Shown here piece after piece: positions 16,285-27,139 of a DNA stretch of 64,000 nt. Where the stretch lies: positions 1-64,000 of the forward strand of contig CAVQVM010000021.1 in assembly GCA_963717085.1 (NCBI GenBank), in the 5' to 3' direction. Source of the stretch: DASQUK01 sp963717085 (GTDB lineage: Bacteria > Actinomycetota > Acidimicrobiia > Acidimicrobiales > VFJN01). The translations under genes were made by a program, and so were the position numbers. The stretch's first letter is position 1. Each line of letters starts with the position of its first letter. Below the pieces are notes generated by a model. That model was not told where the DNA came from. It searched no databases and saw nothing but the letters and a program-made list of their open reading frames with translations.

Positions 16285-17271
16285 ATGACCTCACCGGCCG
16301 AAGCCGTGGCGGGGGATGGGCGGCACGGGTCCTTCCGGCACGAGGCGCTCCTGTACGCCGGCGAGGCCGAGTTCGTGTCCGCCACGTCGAGGTTCATCCG
16401 GGAGGGACTGGCCGCCGGCGAAGCCGTCCTGGCCGTGGTCGATGCCCGCAAGATCGGGCTGCTGCAGTCCGCGCTGGGCGACCAGGCCGGCGCCGTGGAG
16501 TTCGCCGACATGGGGGCCGTCGGCCGCAATCCCGGCCGCATCCTCGACGCGTGGTACCGCTTCGCCACCGAGCGCGCGGGGACGGGCGCCCGGGGCATCG
16601 GCGAGCCCGTTTCGCCGAGCCGAAGCGCCGCCGAGCTCGTGGAGTGCCAGCTGCACGAGGCGCTGCTCAATGTGGCGTTTCCGCCCCAGCCCGCCTGGAC
16701 GCTGCTCTGCCCCTACGACACCGCGACCATCGGCACCGAGGCCGTGGCCGAGGCCCGGCGCACCCACCCCTTCGTCCGCACCGGGACCGAATCGGCCGCG
16801 AGCGCGGACTTCGCCGGGCAGGGATACGGAGGTCCGGGCGCACCATCGTCACCGTGGCAGTTCCGGGACCCCCTGCCCGAGCCGCCGGCCGGTGCCGAGA
16901 CGGTCGAGCTGACGATCGGCGAGGCCAGCCTGAGCGTCCTCCGCCGCCGGGTCCTGACGCACGCGGCCGGTGCGGGCGCCTCGCTGGCACGCGCCGGCGA
17001 CCTGGCGCTGGCGGTCAGCGAGCTGGCCACCAACAGCCTCCGCCACGGCGGGGGTCACGGCCGGCTCCGGCTCTGGGCCGACGGCGCCAACCTGACGTGC
17101 GAGGTGGCCGACTCCGGACACATCACCGATCCCCTGGTGGGTCGGCGCCGACCCACCAGCCGGCAGCTGCACGGCCGCGGCCTGTGGCTCGTCCAGCAGC
17201 TGTGCGACCTGGTGCAGGTCCGCACGGAACCGGGTGGCACGGTCGTGCGAGTCCAGGTGCCGCTGCGCTAG
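16285..17271 (+). CDS. MEDS-domain protein with HATPase (anti-sigma-factor kinase type)
   Basis: A 328-residue two-domain regulator. Residues ~15-165 are a MEDS (DcmR-type sensory) domain: FRHEALLYAGEAEFVSATSR, FIREGLAAGEAVLAVVDARK. Residues ~205-325 are an RsbW-like HATPase_c_2: DLALAVSELATNSLRHGGGH (N box), ADSGHITDP (G1) and QLHGRGLWLVQQLCDLV (G2). It lacks a phospho-accepting His domain, so it is likely a serine kinase acting on an anti-sigma antagonist, not a classic histidine kinase. The only STAS protein in the window is at 36694, far away. Confidence 0.87.
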   Translation: MTSPAEAVAGDGRHGSFRHEALLYAGEAEFVSATSRFIREGLAAGEAVLAVVDARKIGLLQSALGDQAGAVEFADMGAVGRNPGRILDAWYRFATERAGTGARGIGEPVSPSRSAAELVECQLHEALLNVAFPPQPAWTLLCPYDTATIGTEAVAEARRTHPFVRTGTESAASADFAGQGYGGPGAPSSPWQFRDPLPEPPAGAETVELTIGEASLSVLRRRVLTHAAGAGASLARAGDLALAVSELATNSLRHGGGHGRLRLWADGANLTCEVADSGHITDPLVGRRRPTSRQLHGRGLWLVQQLCDLVQVRTEPGGTVVRVQVPLR

Positions 17272-17351
17272 GGATCGGCGGCCGCCGGCGAGAGCCTCGA
17301 GCCGTCTTCGAGGCGTACGCCAGATCACGGCGGTGTCGTAGCATCCCTGTC

Positions 17352-18044
17352 GTGGCTTCCCCCGCCGCATCCGAGCGCCCCATCGAGATTGCGCCGTCGG
17401 TGTTGCCGGCGGACTTCTCGCGTCTGGGCGACGAGGTGCTGGCCTTGGAGAAGGCCGGCGTAGACCGGATCCAGTGGGACGTGATGGACGGACGGTTCGT
17501 CCCCAACCTCACCTTCGGCCCCGACGTCATCGCCTCGTGCCGATCGCGGGTCAGCGTCCCATTCGAAGCCCACCTCATGGTCGAAGAGCCCGACGCGATG
17601 CTGGCCCGCTACGTGGAGGCGGGGTGCCGGCTGCTCATCGTGCACGCCGAGTCCACTCGGCACCTGCATCGGACGCTGGGACTGGCGCGCGACCTGGGTG
17701 CTGACGCGGGGGTGGCCCTCAATCCCGCCACACCGGTCGATGCCGTGGCCCACGTGCTCGACCTCTGCTCGCTGGTGCTGGTGATGACGGTCAACCCCGG
17801 GTTCGGCGGCCAGGACTACATCGCCACCATGGAGCCCAAGATCGCGGCCGCACGTCACATGATCGTCGAGGGAGGCTGGGACTGTGATCTCGAGGTCGAC
17901 GGCGGCATCGCGCCGTCGACGGTCGGGGGTGCCGCCCGCGCCGGTGCCAACGTCCTGGTGGCGGGCTCAGCACTCTACCGAGACCCTCTGGGGCTGGAAC
18001 ACGCAGTGATGGAACTGCGTGACGTCGCCAGCTGGAGCCGTTGA
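17352..18044 (+). CDS. rpe: Ribulose-phosphate 3-epimerase
   Basis: A 230-residue TIM-barrel enzyme converting ribulose 5-phosphate and xylulose 5-phosphate in the pentose phosphate pathway. EIAPSVLPADFSRLGDEVLA; WDVMDGRFVPNLTFGP (metal His replaced in part by the usual D of MDGRF); FEAHLMVEEPD (His); VLVMTVNPGFGGQDYI; and the second catalytic Asp in LEVDGGI. GTG start at 17352 precedes the first conserved block by about 10 residues. A small MT0933-type gene follows 17 bases later. Confidence 0.95.
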   Translation: MASPAASERPIEIAPSVLPADFSRLGDEVLALEKAGVDRIQWDVMDGRFVPNLTFGPDVIASCRSRVSVPFEAHLMVEEPDAMLARYVEAGCRLLIVHAESTRHLHRTLGLARDLGADAGVALNPATPVDAVAHVLDLCSLVLVMTVNPGFGGQDYIATMEPKIAAARHMIVEGGWDCDLEVDGGIAPSTVGGAARAGANVLVAGSALYRDPLGLEHAVMELRDVASWSR

Positions 18045-18061
18045 GCAAAGGAGAATGACCC

Positions 18062-18313
18062 ATGCCCGCAGGGAACGAAGGCATCCTCGACAAGATCAAG
18101 GAAGTCGCTGAAAGGTTCACCGACAAGGCGAGGGGTCTCTTGGGCCAGCACAGCGACAAGGCCGACGCGGCGATCGACAAGGCCGGCGACTTCGTCGACG
18201 ACAAGACCGGCGACAAGTACAGCGAGCACGTCGACAAGGCCCAGGACGCCGCCCACGATGCCGTGGACAAGCTCGCGGACGAGGGTGACACGGGCGGCGG
18301 CGCCACCACCTAG
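18062..18313 (+). CDS. MT0933-like antitoxin family small protein
   Basis: An 83-residue, highly charged helical protein: ILDKIKEVAERFTDKARGLL, then KADAAIDKAGDFVDDKTGDK, YSEHVDKAQDAAHDAVDKLA. This is the PF14013 (MT0933_antitox) pattern, named from a proposed M. tuberculosis antitoxin. No toxin-like gene lies beside it, so a stress or chromatin-associated role is as likely as toxin neutralisation. A strong ribosome site (AAAGGAG) precedes the ATG at 18062. Probably cotranscribed with rpe. Confidence 0.8.
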   Translation: MPAGNEGILDKIKEVAERFTDKARGLLGQHSDKADAAIDKAGDFVDDKTGDKYSEHVDKAQDAAHDAVDKLADEGDTGGGATT

Positions 18314-18342
18314 CGCTGCCCGCGCACTTGGCGCAGGTCGCG

Positions 18343-18936
18343 CTACAGCATCTCTCCGCGCTTGACGATCACGTTGTCGATGATGCCGTAGTCCTTGGCC
18401 TGCTCGGCGGTGAACCAACGGTCGCGCTCGAAGTCGGTCTGCACCTGATCGACCTTCTGGCCGGTGTGGTAGGCGATGCGTTCGGCCATGAGCTGCTTCA
18501 CGTAAAGCAGCTGCTCCGCCTGGATGGCGATGTCTGCGGCCTGGCCCCGGAAGCCACCCGAGGGCTGGTGCATCATGATCCGGGCATGCGGCAGGGCGAA
18601 GCGCTTGCCCTTGGCCCCGGCGCACAGCAGGAACTGCCCCATCGACGCCCCGAGCCCCATGCACACCGTGGCCACGTCAGGCTCGACGAACTGCATCGTG
18701 TCGTAGATGGCCATCCCGGCGGTCACCGAGCCCCCGGGGCTGTTGATGTAGACCCAGATATCCCGCTCGGCATCCTCACCGGCGAGGTGAAGCAGCTGGG
18801 CGCACACGACGTTGGCGATGTCGTCGTCGACCTCGGTCCCGAGGAAGATGATCCGCTCGCGCAGCAGGCGGTTGAAGATCTCGTGGGTCGGGCTGACGGC
18901 GCTGGCGTTCTGGGCGGTCGGCAGGATCAAGCTCAC
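18343..18936 (-). CDS. clpP: ATP-dependent Clp protease proteolytic subunit
   Basis: A 197-residue serine protease that forms the tetradecameric ClpP chamber. Catalytic Ser in GLGASMGQFLL, His in RIMMHQPSGGF, Asp in WFTAEQAKDYGI region (D in ERDRWFT is the triad Asp). Oxyanion strand YINSPGGSVTAGMAIYDT. GTG at 18936 is chosen (VSLILPTAQNASAVSPTHEI). Actinobacteria usually have clpP1-clpP2-clpX behind tig; here a single clpP stands without clpX or tig, so it may be an additional paralogue. Confidence 0.94.
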   Translation of the reverse strand: MSLILPTAQNASAVSPTHEIFNRLLRERIIFLGTEVDDDIANVVCAQLLHLAGEDAERDIWVYINSPGGSVTAGMAIYDTMQFVEPDVATVCMGLGASMGQFLLCAGAKGKRFALPHARIMMHQPSGGFRGQAADIAIQAEQLLYVKQLMAERIAYHTGQKVDQVQTDFERDRWFTAEQAKDYGIIDNVIVKRGEML

Positions 18937-19004
18937 GGCGCCTGAGGGTAGCGGCGCCCGGCGAAGGTCCCGCACTGCCGGGCGCTCCTATGCTCGGCGG
19001 TCGA

Positions 19005-19077
19005 GCCGGCGTAGCCCAACGGCAGAGGCCCCAGGCCTAGGACCTGGTCAGTGTGGGTTCGAATCCCACCGCCGGCA
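19005..19077 (+). tRNA. tRNA with anticodon UAG on a short-variable-loop scaffold
   Basis: A complete cloverleaf of 73 nt. Acceptor GCCGGCG / CGCCGGC pairs perfectly with discriminator A; D arm GCC...GGC; anticodon stem CCAGG / CCTGG; T arm GTGGG-TTCGAAT-CCCAC. CCA is not encoded. The anticodon loop is CCTAGGA, giving anticodon TAG at 19038-19040, which reads leucine CUA codons. Two things are odd. The variable loop is 5 nt (TCAGT), whereas bacterial tRNA-Leu has a long variable arm. And position 33 is C, not the near-universal U. Amino-acid identity is therefore uncertain. Confidence 0.8.
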
Positions 19078-19159
19078 CTCACAGACCACCGACGGCACCC
19101 GTGCGATGTCCCAGGGAGGCCGCCGGGCCGGCCAACGGGTGCCGGGTAGCGTCGCGGCC

Positions 19160-20176
19160 ATGAAGTTAGGGGACGTCGCCACGCCGGCGCTCGTCGTCGA
19201 TCGCCAGGCGTTCGACCACAACGTGACGACGATGGCGGGCGCCCTCCCCGGGCCGCGGTTGCGCCCCCACGTCAAGGCGTTCAAGTCGACGGCGCTGGCC
19301 CGTGAGCTCGCCGCCGCCGGCCACCGCACGTTCTGCTGCGCCACGATCCGGGAGGTCGAGGGCATGGCCGGGGCCGAGCTCGGCAGCGACCTGCTCTTGG
19401 CCAACGAGGTCCTCGACTGCCGGCGGCTGGGCGCCGTGGTGGCGTCCGGGGCCGCACGGGTCACCGTCGCCGTCGACTCCGACGAGACGGTGGCGGCGGC
19501 CGCCGCCGGTGGTGTCCGGGATGTGCTGGTCGACGTGAACGTCGGCCTCCCCCGCTGTGGCTGCGAGCCCGAGGATGCCGGCAGGATCGCCGAGCAAGCC
19601 AGAGCGGCGGGGCTCGAGGTGCGGGGTGTCATGGGCTACGAGGGCCACCTCATGCGGGAGCCCCGGGAACAGAAGGTGGCGGCGGTGGAGGCGTCGATGA
19701 AGCTGCTACTGGCGGCGCACGCCGACGTGGGCGGCGACGTCGTGTCCGCCGGCGGCACGGGAACGTACGACTGCAACCTGTGGGCGACCGAGATCCAGGC
19801 AGGCTCGTACTGCCTCATGGACACGGAGTACCTGCCCCACGCCCCCGCGTTCCGCCACGCGTTGTACCTCTGGACCAGCGTGGTCTCCGTCAACCCGGGC
19901 GGATGGGCGGTCCTCGACGCCGGGCTCAAGGCGCTCGGTATGGACCACGGCAACCCCACCGTGGTCGCCGCCGGCGACTGCTGGTTCGTGTCCGACGAGC
20001 ACATCACGTTCGGGACCCGCCCGGATCGCCCGGTGCGGGTGGGCGACCGGGTGCGGGTCCTCCCGGCCCACGTCGACCCCACGGTCGCCCTCCACGACCG
20101 GATGTTCGTGGTGGTCGGCCAGGGCCCCGACGCCGATGTCACCGACGTCTGGCCGGTCGACCTGCGGGGCTGGTGA
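19160..20176 (+). CDS. D-threonine aldolase-like PLP enzyme (DSD1/alanine racemase fold)
   Basis: A 338-residue fold-type III PLP enzyme. PLP lysine in LRPHVKAFKSTALARELAAA (RPHVK motif); CCATIREVEGMAGAELGSDL; GVMGYEGHLM; VSAGGTGTYDCNLWATEIQA; and a C-terminal metal domain FVSDEHITFG, then RVRVLPAHVDPTVALHDRMF. In eukaryotic-type D-serine dehydratases the metal ligands are His and Cys (HxC); in D-threonine aldolases they are His and Asp (HxD). Here the motif is HVD, which favours a D-threonine aldolase-like reaction (D-threonine to glycine and acetaldehyde). ATG at 19160. Stands alone between a tRNA and the hairpin-flanked gene. Confidence 0.8.
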   Translation: MKLGDVATPALVVDRQAFDHNVTTMAGALPGPRLRPHVKAFKSTALARELAAAGHRTFCCATIREVEGMAGAELGSDLLLANEVLDCRRLGAVVASGAARVTVAVDSDETVAAAAAGGVRDVLVDVNVGLPRCGCEPEDAGRIAEQARAAGLEVRGVMGYEGHLMREPREQKVAAVEASMKLLLAAHADVGGDVVSAGGTGTYDCNLWATEIQAGSYCLMDTEYLPHAPAFRHALYLWTSVVSVNPGGWAVLDAGLKALGMDHGNPTVVAAGDCWFVSDEHITFGTRPDRPVRVGDRVRVLPAHVDPTVALHDRMFVVVGQGPDADVTDVWPVDLRGW

Positions 20177-20199
20177 CCCTCCCCCACACCCCTCCCCAC

Positions 20200-20246
20200 G
20201 TCTTTGAAGATTTTCCGGTGCTATAGCCTAGATTTCCTTCAAAGAC
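20200..20246. repeat. 47-bp hairpin repeat, left copy
   Basis: Begins GTCTTTGAAG and ends CTTCAAAGAC, a perfect 10-bp inverted terminal pair. The interior (ATTTTCCGGTGCTATAG...) has lost most pairing. It has the same ends, length and neighbouring bases (GATTTTCCGG against GATCTTCCGG) as the right copy at 21207-21253. Together they bracket the DUF559 gene. Confidence 0.8.
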
Positions 20247-20290
20247 TTGAGTTTACAGTAACTGTCATACCTGAACGGTCTAATTGGCGC

Positions 20291-21214
20291 ATGACAACGC
20301 CTACCGTCGACGACCGCATCGACCGTCTCGCCCGGCCCCAGCACGGCGTGGTCAGCCTGGCCCACGTCGTCGGGAACGGCATCACGCCTGACCAGCTACG
20401 CGCCCGCCTGGATCGAGGTTCCCTCGTTCGCCTCGACGCGGGGGTGTATCGCACGATGGGCGCACGGCGGAGCTGGGAGCAGGCGCTCTTGGCCGCGTGC
20501 CTCGCGGCGGGACCCGAGGCCCTCGCATCGCACCGTGCGGCCGCCGTGCTGTGGGGGTTGATCGATCCACCCGCGCCGGTAGAGGTCGTCGTCCCCTACG
20601 AGCAGTGTCCGACGCCTACGGAGGCACTGCTTCACCGGAGCACCGACCTCCGCAGCGTCGACGCTGCCCGGCGACGCGGCATCCCCGTCACCAACCCGAT
20701 CCGTACGGTCGGCGACCTGGGGGCGGTCGCCCCACAGCTGGTGTCTGCCGCCATCGAGCGGGGGCTCTACCTCGACCGCTTCAGCGTCGATGCGTTATGG
20801 CGGCTGGTCGACGATCTCTCGCGGCCCGGGCGGCGCGGCCTCGGTGTGCTCCGCCGCGCGCTTCAGCGGCGGGCGCTCGGTGGCGTCAAGTCGTACAGCC
20901 CGCTCGAGTCGACGTTCGCCGGCATCGCCGCGACCACTGGCGTGCGGATCGAGTACCAGCACGAGGTCGAGCTCGACGGGAGGCGGTACGTGCTCGACTT
21001 CGCTGTGCCGGCGGTGAAGGTGGGGGTCGAGGTCGACGGACTCGAGACCCGCGCCACCCGCGAGTCGCTCGACCACTGTGACGAGCGACAGAACCGCCTG
21101 GTCCTCAACGGTTGGCACCTGCTGCGGTACACGTCGACACACCTGCGGCAGCGACCCACCGCCATCCGGCGGGAGCTAACCCGCCTCGTCGAGGGCCGCC
21201 TCCGCAGTCTTTGA
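20291..21214 (+). CDS. AbiEi-like winged helix plus DUF559 nuclease-like protein
   Basis: A 307-residue protein. Residues ~5-60 are an AbiEi-type winged helix (GVVSLAHVVGNGITPDQLRA, RLDRGSLVRLDAGVYRTMGA). A linker domain follows (LASHRAAAVLWGLIDPPAPV). Residues ~220-305 are a DUF559/PD-(D/E)xK-like region: YSPLESTFAGIA, YQHEVELDGRRYVLDFAVPA, VKVGVEVDGLE, then HLLRYTSTHLRQRP. The E...D...ExD spacing fits a Vsr-like nuclease core. ATG at 20291 is used. Its stop codon lies inside the right 47-bp hairpin repeat, and a matching copy lies 45 bases upstream of the start. Proteins of this layout are numerous and unplaced in actinobacteria; mobile or defence roles are inference. Confidence 0.8.
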   Translation: MTTPTVDDRIDRLARPQHGVVSLAHVVGNGITPDQLRARLDRGSLVRLDAGVYRTMGARRSWEQALLAACLAAGPEALASHRAAAVLWGLIDPPAPVEVVVPYEQCPTPTEALLHRSTDLRSVDAARRRGIPVTNPIRTVGDLGAVAPQLVSAAIERGLYLDRFSVDALWRLVDDLSRPGRRGLGVLRRALQRRALGGVKSYSPLESTFAGIAATTGVRIEYQHEVELDGRRYVLDFAVPAVKVGVEVDGLETRATRESLDHCDERQNRLVLNGWHLLRYTSTHLRQRPTAIRRELTRLVEGRLRSL

Positions 21215-21253
21215 AGATCTTCCGGGCCTGTGGCCCGGAAGATCTTCAAAGAC
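21207..21253. repeat. 47-bp perfect hairpin repeat, right copy
   Basis: A 22-bp perfect inverted repeat with a 3-base loop (TGT). Left arm starts GTCTTTGAAGATCTTCCGGG; the right arm is its exact complement and ends CTTCAAAGAC. It contains the TGA stop of the DUF559 gene (21212-21214), so part of the element is coding. It could also act as a transcription terminator. Same size and ends as the copy at 20200-20246. Confidence 0.85.
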
Positions 21254-21291
21254 GTGAATCGGTCGGCCGGCGTCCAGCTACCGTGCCTCCC

Positions 21292-22308
21292 ATGGCGCCC
21301 GCGAGCGACGTCGAGGTGGTAGAGGCGGCGGGGCACGAGGTGCGCATCACCAGCCCGAGCAAGGTGTTCTTCCCCGAGCGGGGCGAGACCAAGCTCGACC
21401 TCGTCCGCTACTACCTCGCCATCGAGGATTCGCTCATGCGCACGATGGGCGGGCGCCCGGTGCTGATGCAGCGCTTTCCCGAGGGCGCTGGCGGGCCCAA
21501 CTTCTTCCAGAAGCGGGTTCCCAAGGAGATCCCCGACTGGCTGCAGACCACCACCGTCAGCACCGTCAACGGCACACCGTCGCAGGCACTGGTGGCCGCT
21601 GACGTCGCCCACGTCGCGTGGGCCGTGAACCTCACCTGCCTCGGCTTCCACGTGTGGCCCAACCTCGCCGCCGACCCCGACCACGCCGACGAGCTGCGCC
21701 TCGACCTCGATCCCCAGCCGGGCACCGGATTCGCCGAGGCGGCGCGGGCGGCCGTCGAGGTGAAGGCGCTCCTCGACGAGCTGGGCATCGCCTCGTTCCC
21801 CAAGACCACCGGAAACCGGGGCATCCACGTGTACGCCCGCCTTCGGCCCCGGTGGGACCCCTACCAGGTGCGGGCGGCCGCCGTGGCTGCGGCCCGCGAG
21901 CTCGAGCGCCGCCGACCCGACCTCCTCACCGCCGCCTGGTGGAAGGAGGAGCGGGGCGAGCGGATCTTCATCGACTACAACCAGAACGCCCCCCACAAGA
22001 CGGTGTTCGGTGCCTGGTCGGTGCGGGCACGGGTCGGCGGGCAGGTCTCGACCCCGCTGTCGTGGGACGAGTTGGACGACGTGCACCCCGACGAGCTCAC
22101 CCTGTCGACCGTGCCGGCCCGGGTCGCCGAGCTCGGCGACCCGTGGGTGACCATGGGCGACCACCCCCAGTCGATCGAGCCACTACTGGCGATGTCGGAG
22201 CGCGACATGGCCGACGGGCTCATGGACGCGCCGTGGCCGCCCGTCTACCCGAAGATGCCCAACGAGCCGCCCCGCGTAGCGCCCAGCCGAGCCGCCAAGG
22301 AGGCGTGA
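21292..22308 (+). CDS. LigD-type DNA polymerase/primase domain protein
   Basis: A 338-residue stand-alone archaeo-eukaryotic-primase-like polymerase, as in the PolDom of LigD. HEVRITSPSKVFFPERGETK; PVLMQRFPEGAGGPNFFQKR (5'-phosphate/duplex-binding lysine); catalytic DxD in LRLDLDPQPGTGF; KTTGNRGIHVYARLRPRW; IFIDYNQNAPHKTVFGAWSV (third carboxylate). In end joining such enzymes fill gaps with ribonucleotides, recruited by Ku. No Ku, ligase or nuclease gene is in the window, so the partners must lie elsewhere. ATG at 21292, 38 bases after the hairpin repeat. Confidence 0.9.
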   Translation: MAPASDVEVVEAAGHEVRITSPSKVFFPERGETKLDLVRYYLAIEDSLMRTMGGRPVLMQRFPEGAGGPNFFQKRVPKEIPDWLQTTTVSTVNGTPSQALVAADVAHVAWAVNLTCLGFHVWPNLAADPDHADELRLDLDPQPGTGFAEAARAAVEVKALLDELGIASFPKTTGNRGIHVYARLRPRWDPYQVRAAAVAAARELERRRPDLLTAAWWKEERGERIFIDYNQNAPHKTVFGAWSVRARVGGQVSTPLSWDELDDVHPDELTLSTVPARVAELGDPWVTMGDHPQSIEPLLAMSERDMADGLMDAPWPPVYPKMPNEPPRVAPSRAAKEA

Positions 22309-22345
22309 CCGGCCGCGGCCGGCAGTGCTGTTGTAGCGTCCGCTG

Positions 22346-22807
22346 GTGTTCGTGACCAACCACGCGCTTGCCGGGGCGGCGATCGGCGCGCTGGTGCGCC
22401 GTCCAATGCCCGCGTTCGTCGTCGGGGTTGCGTCCCATGTCCTGATGGACATGACGCCGCACTTCGGCGAGCCGGACATGGGAGATGACGAGTTCCTCAG
22501 GCTGGCCCGCATCGACGGGTCCATCGGCCTCGGTGTCACCGCCGCGGTGGCCGCCGTTGCGCCCCGTTCGGTGCGCCGCAGCGCCCTCGTGGGCCTCGCA
22601 GGCGCCTGCCTCATCGACCTCGACAAGCCGGGGCGCCACTTCTTCGGCCGGTCGCCGTTCCCGCCCGCCGTCGACCGGTTCCACGGCCACATCCAGAACG
22701 AGGCGCCCCACGGGCGCTGGACGGAGGCCGCCACCACCGCCGCGCTCGTGGCGGCCGTCGCGGTCTCCTTCAGCTACCGGCGTCGCCGGGGACGGGCTGT
22801 AGCGTGA
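22346..22807 (+). CDS. Small membrane protein with His/Asp cluster, possible metal-dependent hydrolase relative
   Basis: A 153-residue protein. NHALAGAAIGALVRRPMPAF and VVGVASHVLMDMTPHFGEPD resemble the start of YdjM/DUF457-type membrane-bound metal-dependent hydrolases, where paired His and Asp residues bind metal. Hydrophobic segments: ~5-30, ~50-75 (SIGLGVTAAVAAVA), ~80-95 and ~130-145. FHGHIQNEAPHGRW adds further His residues. It is shorter than usual for DUF457. GTG at 22346. Function not known. Confidence 0.6.
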   Translation: MFVTNHALAGAAIGALVRRPMPAFVVGVASHVLMDMTPHFGEPDMGDDEFLRLARIDGSIGLGVTAAVAAVAPRSVRRSALVGLAGACLIDLDKPGRHFFGRSPFPPAVDRFHGHIQNEAPHGRWTEAATTAALVAAVAVSFSYRRRRGRAVA

Positions 22808-22864
22808 ATCGCATGAGCGAGCGTCCGTCGAGGGTGACGGGGAAACAAGATGAGAGCGAGCGTC

Positions 22865-22900
22865 GCCCGAGCGGCCCGCTGCGAAGCAGCAAGAGCGGGG
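22865..22900 (-). repeat. Palindromic dispersed element, copy A
   Basis: Minus-strand copy of the dispersed element: CCCGCTC, stem GCTGC-TTC-GCAGC, then GGGCCGCTCGGGC. Two copies of GAGCGAGCGTC (22815-22825 and 22855-22865) lie beside it. Intergenic, ending 4 bases before the acnA start codon, so it is transcribed in the acnA leader. Confidence 0.75.
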
Positions 22901-22904
22901 ACTG

Positions 22905-25789
<2,885 letters not shown>

Positions 25790-25793
<4 letters not shown>

Positions 25794-26387
25794 TCGATGA
25801 GGTGGCGCGGCCAGCCGCCGGAAGGCCCGGCCGCGGTGGCTGAGCGCGTGCTTCTCGGTCTCGGACATCTCGGCGAACGTGCGGCCGTCGCCCTCGGTCG
25901 GGACCATGATCGGGTCGTAGCCGAAGCCACCCGTCCCGCGGGGCGCCTCGGCCACGCGTCCCTCCACCACGCCCCGCACCACGAACTCGCGGGCGTGCGG
26001 AACTGGCCATACGACGGAGGCGGCACAGACGTAGCGGCAGCCCCGCCCCGCCTCGGGCACCCCCGCCAGCTGACGCAGGACCTTGGGGATCCAGTCGCCC
26101 CCGTCGGCCCACCGCGCCGACCGCACGCCCGGAGCACCTCCCAACGCGTCGATCTCGATCCCCGAGTCGTCGGCGATCGCCATGTCACCGGCCGAGGCCG
26201 CCACCGCCCGGGCCTTCAGCAAGGCGTTCTCCTCGAAGGTCGAGCCGGTTTCCTCGACCCCGGGATCCCGGGCCATCACCAGCCACGGCTCGCCGAGGAT
26301 CGCTTGGACCTCGGCGACCTTGTGCGCGTTGCCGGTGGCCAGGAGCAGCCGGCGGCGGCCACCCGACCCGCGGCTCGCACTGCTCAC
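25790..26387 (-). CDS. rdgB: XTP/dITP diphosphatase (RdgB/HAM1), frameshift at the last codons
   Basis: A ~198-residue house-cleaning pyrophosphatase removing ITP, dITP and XTP. RRRLLLATGNAHKVAEVQAI; VEETGSTFEENALLKARAVA; IADDSGIEIDALGGAPGVRS; GGFGYDPIMVPTEGDGRTFA; ALSHRGRAFRRLA. The reading frame then misses its stop: one base too many in GCGCCACCTC (about 25803-25812) sends it antisense into acnA, to 25224. Without that base the end would read LAAHLID and TAG at 25790. The start GTG (26387) overlaps the rph stop by 4 bases. Either a sequence error or a recent extension mutation. Confidence 0.88.
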
Positions 26388-27139
26388 CGGCGGTCGGGAA
26401 CGACCCGCCGCAGCGGCGGCGGCTCGGCGACCATCTCCTGCTGGAGCTCGATGACCTCGGCTATGCCCTTCTCGCCCAGCGCCACCATCTCGTCGAGCTC
26501 GGCCCGCGTGAACGGCATTCCCTCGGCGGTGCCCTGCACCTCGACGAATCGGCCCTCCGACGTCATCACCAGGTTCATGTCGACCTCGGCCCGGCTGTCC
26601 TCGACATAGGCCAGGTCGAGCACCGGCATGCCATCGACCACGCCCACGGACACGGCGCCGCAGAACGCGACCAGCGGGTGGGCGCCGATCACCTCCTGGC
26701 CGACCAGCCGGGCGAGAGCGTCGTGCAGCGCCAGGTAGCCGCCGCAGATCGACGCCGTGCGCGTCCCGCCGTCGGCCTGGAGCACGTCGCAGTCGACGAT
26801 CACCTGGCGCTCGCCCAGCAGCGTCATGTCGCACACCGACCGGAGCGCCCGGCCGATCAACCGCTGGATCTCCTGGGTTCGCCCCGACGGCCGGCCGTCC
26901 TTGACCTCCCGCCGGATCCGCTCGGGGGACGACCCCGGCAGCATCGAGTACTCGGCCGTCACCCAGCCCCGGCCGCGACCCCGCATCCACCGGGGCACGT
27001 CGTCGTCGATCGACGCCGTGCACAGCACCCGCGTGTTGCCGAAACTGACCAGGCACGAGCCGGCGGCCATCTCGGTGAAGTCGCGCTCGAAGGTCACCGG
27101 CCGCAGTTCGTCGGGCGCCCGTCCGTCGGCTCTCATCAC
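26384..27139 (-). CDS. rph: Ribonuclease PH
   Basis: A 251-residue phosphate-dependent 3' exoribonuclease that trims tRNA 3' ends. RADGRAPDELRPVTFERDFT; RGRGRGWVTAEYSMLPGSSP (phosphate site RGxGW…); QEIQRLIGRALRSVCDMTLL; VIVDCDVLQADGGTRTASIC; MNLVMTSEGRFVEVQGTAEG. Full length. Order murI, MBL, rph, rdgB on one strand is typical for actinobacteria. Translationally coupled to rdgB. Confidence 0.96.
   Translation of the reverse strand: MMRADGRAPDELRPVTFERDFTEMAAGSCLVSFGNTRVLCTASIDDDVPRWMRGRGRGWVTAEYSMLPGSSPERIRREVKDGRPSGRTQEIQRLIGRALRSVCDMTLLGERQVIVDCDVLQADGGTRTASICGGYLALHDALARLVGQEVIGAHPLVAFCGAVSVGVVDGMPVLDLAYVEDSRAEVDMNLVMTSEGRFVEVQGTAEGMPFTRAELDEMVALGEKGIAEVIELQQEMVAEPPPLRRVVPDRR

Noticed and set aside
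18062..18313. Toxin-antitoxin pair with the MT0933-like gene
   Set aside because: Neighbours are rpe and clpP; no small toxin gene is adjacent.
19005..19077. Amber suppressor tRNA (anticodon CUA)
   Set aside because: The 7-base loop CCTAGGA between perfectly paired stems puts TAG, not CTA, at positions 34-36.
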